DNA of 64,000 nt from JAJPHF01 sp035293805 (GTDB lineage Bacteria; Chloroflexota; UBA6077; JAJPHF01), in assembly GCA_035293805.1 (NCBI GenBank), contig DATGMD010000055.1:1-64000 (forward strand), in the 5' to 3' direction. Position numbers and translations under genes: made by a program. Shown piece after piece: positions 61,340 to 64,000 of this stretch (positions are counted from its first letter, which is position 1; each line of letters starts with the position of its first letter). Below the pieces are notes generated by a model. It searched no databases and was not told the origin of the DNA. It saw only the letters and a program-made list of their open reading frames with translations.

Positions 61340-62155
61340 TTGCCCAGCAGCAGTTCCGGGGCTGCGCCGCGCGCGGTGAGCGCTGCCCCGGTCGCCTCCG
61401 ATCCAGGCCCCGTGCCGGCCGACGATGCGGCGGGGGCCGACACGACGACGTGGCTGCCGATCCGGCGGGCCGCGGACCTGCTCGGCGTCAGCCCCGCGAC
61501 GCTGCGGCTGTGGACCGCGGCCGGCAAGGTGCGCGCGGGCGTCACCCCGGGCGGGCACCGGCGGTACGCCGAGGTGGAAGTGCGGCGGCTGCTCGCCGAG
61601 CGCCGCGAGGCCGACTGGGACGCGGTGGCGGCCGAGCTGGCGGCGGCGCTGCGGGCGCGGTACGCTGACTTGGCGCGGGCCGAGGCGCCACGCCAGGCAT
61701 GGTTTCACCGATTCGACGCCCCAGCACGGGCGCGGGTCCACGCCTTGGGCGAAAGCTTGCTGGCACAGGTGGCCCGGCTGCTGGCGGCGCCCGGCGCCCG
61801 CGAGCGCGCTCGGCTGCTGCGCGACGGCCGCCGCATCGGCGCCGAGTACGGGCGCGAGGTCGCGCGTCTGGGCCTCGCCGCGAGCGACGCGCTGGCGGCG
61901 TTCCTGTTCTTCCGCACGCCGATCCTGGAGAGCGTGAACGCGACCGTGCGGGCGCGGCCGGGGCTGGCGCTGCCGGCGGGCGACGCGCTGGCGGCGGTCA
62001 CGGACCTGCTCGACGCGGTGCTGCTGGCGCTGACGCGCAGCTACGAGGCGAGCCGTGCCGAGCCGCCGCGCCGCGCCGCGACGGGGGCCAAGGGGCCGGC
62101 GGGCGCCGTAGATGCGGGCGATGGCGCAGCGCTGGACAGGCGGGGGCCGCGATGA
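61340..62155 (+). CDS. MerR-like DNA-binding regulator of the heme/siroheme genes
   Basis: A 271-residue protein. An Ala/Ser/Pro-rich ~35-residue lead precedes a MerR/excisionase-type helix-turn-helix at ~40-90 (RRAADLLGVSPATLRLW, TPGGHRRYAEVEVRRLL). The rest is an all-helical domain (~95-235; LRDGRRIGAEYGREVARLG, AFLFFRTPILESV) that resembles RsbRD-like N-terminal sensor helices. Its stop overlaps the precorrin-2 dehydrogenase ATG by 4 bases, so it probably senses a heme or redox state and controls the operon (inference). TTG 61340 is the apparent start. Confidence 0.75.
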   Translation: MPSSSSGAAPRAVSAAPVASDPGPVPADDAAGADTTTWLPIRRAADLLGVSPATLRLWTAAGKVRAGVTPGGHRRYAEVEVRRLLAERREADWDAVAAELAAALRARYADLARAEAPRQAWFHRFDAPARARVHALGESLLAQVARLLAAPGARERARLLRDGRRIGAEYGREVARLGLAASDALAAFLFFRTPILESVNATVRARPGLALPAGDALAAVTDLLDAVLLALTRSYEASRAEPPRRAATGAKGPAGAVDAGDGAALDRRGPR

Positions 62156-62814
62156 CGGCGTATTACCCGGTCTGCCTGGACCTGCGCGGGCGACCGTGCG
62201 TGGTGATTGGCGGCGGGAGCGTCGCGGCGCGCAAGGTCGAGGGGCTGCTGGCGTGCGGCGCGCGGGTCACCGTGGTCGCGCCGGCGCTCACGCCGGCGCT
62301 GCAAGCGTTGCTCGACGCGGGGCGCATTGCCGTCCGGCCGCGGCCCTACGCCGACGGCGACCTGGCCGGGGCGGCGCTTGCCATCGCCGCGACGGACGAG
62401 CGCGACGTGAACGCGCGGGTGGCCGCGGAGGCGCGCGCCCGCGGCGTGTGGCTGAACGCGGCCGACGACCCGGAGCGCTGCGACTTCATCCTGCCGGCGG
62501 TGATCCGGCGCGGCGATCTGCAGATCGCGATCTCGACCGGCGGCCGGAGCCCGGCGCTGGCGCGGCGGGTGCGCGAAGACCTGGAGCGCCTGCTGCCCCC
62601 CGAGTACGCGGCGCTGCTGCCACTGCTCGCCGAGGTGCGCGCGGAGCTGCGCCAGGAGGGGGTGGACGTGCCGCCCGAGCGCTGGCAGAGCGCGGTCGAC
62701 GACTACGTGCTGGACCGCCTGCGCGCCGGCGACCTGGCGGGCGCCCGCGCCCGGCTGCGCGCGGGGCTGGTGCTGCAGCCGCTCGTGATTCCCAAGTCTC
62801 GCACGGAGGCCTGA
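62152..62814 (+). CDS. Precorrin-2 dehydrogenase / sirohydrochlorin ferrochelatase-type
   Basis: A 220-residue enzyme: VIGGGSVAARKVEGLLACGARVTVVAP (NAD-binding Rossmann loop), AIAATDERDVNARVAAEA, ADDPERCDFILPAVIRRGDLQIAISTGGRSPALARRVRE. These are signatures of SirC/Met8 and of the CysG N-terminal domain. It oxidises precorrin-2 to sirohydrochlorin; whether it also inserts iron is unclear. It is translationally coupled to the regulator and 5 bases from hemA. Confidence 0.9.
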   Translation: MTAYYPVCLDLRGRPCVVIGGGSVAARKVEGLLACGARVTVVAPALTPALQALLDAGRIAVRPRPYADGDLAGAALAIAATDERDVNARVAAEARARGVWLNAADDPERCDFILPAVIRRGDLQIAISTGGRSPALARRVREDLERLLPPEYAALLPLLAEVRAELRQEGVDVPPERWQSAVDDYVLDRLRAGDLAGARARLRAGLVLQPLVIPKSRTEA

Positions 62815-62819
62815 CTCCG

Positions 62820-64000
62820 ATGCTGGTGATGACGCTCGGGCTGAGTTACAAGACGGCGCCGCTGGCGCTCATAGAGCGGGTCGTGTTCCCGCCCGAGACG
62901 CTGGGACGCGCGCTGGACGCGCTGCGTGAGCACGTGGCGCACGGCGTGGTAATCTCGACCTGCAACCGCGTCGAGGTCTACGGGCTCGTCGGGCACCAGG
63001 ACAGCGGGCGGCGGGCGCTCCTGCGCTACCTGGCCGACTACCACGGGCTGCGGCCCAGCGACCTGGAGCCCCACGCGTACGTGCTCAGCCAGGAGGAGGC
63101 CGTCGCGCACCTCTTCCGCGTGGCCGCCGGGCTCGACTCGATGATTCTGGGCGAGACACAGGTCCTCGGCCAGGTCCGTACCGCCTACGCCGCGGCCTGC
63201 CGGCACGGCAGCCCGGGGACGGTGCTCGCGCGCCTATTCCACCATGCGCTCGAAGTCGGGAAGCGGGCGCACCGCGAGACGCGCATCTGCCAGAGCGCGG
63301 TGTCGGTCAGCGCCGCGGCGGTGGGGCTGGCCCGCCAGACGCTCGGGGATCTCAGCGGCCGCACGGCCCTGGTGGTAGGGGCGGGCGAGACGAGCCGGCT
63401 GGCGGCGCGCACGCTCCGCGCGAGCGGTACGGGCCAGCTGATCGTGATGAATCGCACGTTCGAGCACGCCGAGGCGGTGGCGCGGGCCGTGGACGGCGAG
63501 GCGCTGCCGCTGGAGCTGCTCGCGCCGGCGCTCGGCCGCGCCGACGTCGTGATCAGCTCGACCGGCGCGCGCCGCTACGTGGTGGAGCCGGTGGCCGTGC
63601 AGGCGGCGATGGCCGCGCGTCCCCAGCGCCCGCTGTACTGCATCGACGTGGCCGTGCCGCGCGACGTGGATCCGGCCGTCGCCGCGGTGCCCAACGTACA
63701 CCTCTACAACCTGGACGACCTGCAGGCGGTCTGTGGCGCCGAGGCCGATAGCCGTGCGGCCGACGTGCGCCAGGTCGAGCGAATCGTGGACGAAGAGGTC
63801 GAGCGTTTCTTTCAGTGGTGGGACGCGCGCGACGTGGTGCCGACCATCGCGGCGCTGCGCCAGCGTGCCGAGCGCATCCGCGAGGCCGAGCTGGCGAAGG
63901 CGCTGACGCGGCTCGGCGATCTCTCCGAGCGTGACCGTGAGACGATCAGCGCGCTCACCTCGGCCATCGTCAACAAGCTGCTCCACCAGCCCGTCGTGCG
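62820..64000 (+). CDS. hemA: Glutamyl-tRNA reductase (3' end cut by window)
   Basis: About 393 residues of a ~430-residue enzyme. LSYKTAPLALIERV is the catalytic-domain start. VISTCNRVEVYG contains the nucleophilic Cys, GLDSMILGETQVLGQVR is conserved, VVGAGETSRLAARTL is the NADPH loop, and IDVAVPRDVDP and the dimerisation helix (VVPTIAALRQRAERIREAEL) follow. It makes glutamate-1-semialdehyde from Glu-tRNA, the first step of C5 heme synthesis. ATG 62820 has GGAGGCC 9-10 bases upstream. Confidence 0.95.
   Translation, partial: MLVMTLGLSYKTAPLALIERVVFPPETLGRALDALREHVAHGVVISTCNRVEVYGLVGHQDSGRRALLRYLADYHGLRPSDLEPHAYVLSQEEAVAHLFRVAAGLDSMILGETQVLGQVRTAYAAACRHGSPGTVLARLFHHALEVGKRAHRETRICQSAVSVSAAAVGLARQTLGDLSGRTALVVGAGETSRLAARTLRASGTGQLIVMNRTFEHAEAVARAVDGEALPLELLAPALGRADVVISSTGARRYVVEPVAVQAAMAARPQRPLYCIDVAVPRDVDPAVAAVPNVHLYNLDDLQAVCGAEADSRAADVRQVERIVDEEVERFFQWWDARDVVPTIAALRQRAERIREAELAKALTRLGDLSERDRETISALTSAIVNKLLHQPVV

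Overview
This 64 kb window is very GC-rich DNA with densely packed genes on both strands. It looks like a bacterial chromosome. The content includes a MerR-like regulator with siroheme and glutamyl-tRNA reductase genes, bacterial-type glycogen debranching enzyme, many luciferase-like flavoproteins, NMT1/THI5-type binding lipoproteins, a CheB-CheR-kinase hybrid and an acetoin/pyruvate dehydrogenase operon. This mix and the GC-rich palindromic intergenic repeats fit a Chloroflexota-like organism best. That assignment is inference; no rRNA or tRNA gene was seen.

Layout. 1-9.2 kb (minus strand): an acyl-AMP ligase/ACP/acyltransferase fusion running off the left edge, coupled to an MFS transporter; a receiver-kinase-receiver hybrid; a Tat-exported M20 amidohydrolase; a secreted orphan protein; an F420-type LLM oxidoreductase; a zinc-ribbon protein. 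9.4-28.4 kb: mostly catabolic and uptake genes. These are a phosphoesterase, four orphan solute-binding proteins with no permease, an MBL hydrolase, a VOC protein, an orphan molybdopterin dehydrogenase subunit, an alpha/beta-hydrolase fold lacking its nucleophile, an SDR, an isoprenylcysteine-type methyltransferase, E1-alpha/E1-beta/E2 of a 2-oxoacid dehydrogenase complex, and an LLM flavoprotein. 28.5-37.5 kb: a response regulator, a stand-alone CheB, a CheB-CheR-PAS-kinase hybrid, a PAS kinase and an APC permease. 37.8-46.7 kb: glycogen debranching enzyme, a PRC-barrel/YsnF stress protein, a membrane protein, a VIT-family protein, TypA and an OsmC-fold protein.

46.8-56.9 kb (minus strand): the most interesting region. 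It is a nine-gene, mostly overlapping type III-D-like CRISPR effector operon: cas10, four Cas7-like RAMP genes, csx10, a probable cas11 with long disordered arms, a csx19-like gene and a terminal proline-rich protein. There is no CRISPR array, cas1, cas2, cas6 or recognisable cyclic-oligoadenylate effector in the window. The Cas10 has lost its GGDD motif (TADR in its place) but keeps an HD-like motif, the opposite of what is usually reported for III-D.

57-64 kb: a UbiD-family decarboxylase, a DUF3891 protein preceded by paired 7x7 heptamer repeat arrays, a frameshifted beta-helix pseudogene, and the start of a heme/siroheme operon (MerR-like regulator, precorrin-2 dehydrogenase, hemA cut by the right edge).

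Several repeat families recur. There are two copies of a MITE-like element with shared 13-bp termini, a 149-bp element with GGTAGGGC termini, palindromic REP-like units (one in frame inside the E2 linker, one half-unit inside the ligase), and long perfect hairpins between genes. Several genes carry a readable TTGACN - 17 bp - TAnnnT promoter. All calls are by eye from sequence and translations; no database search was possible.
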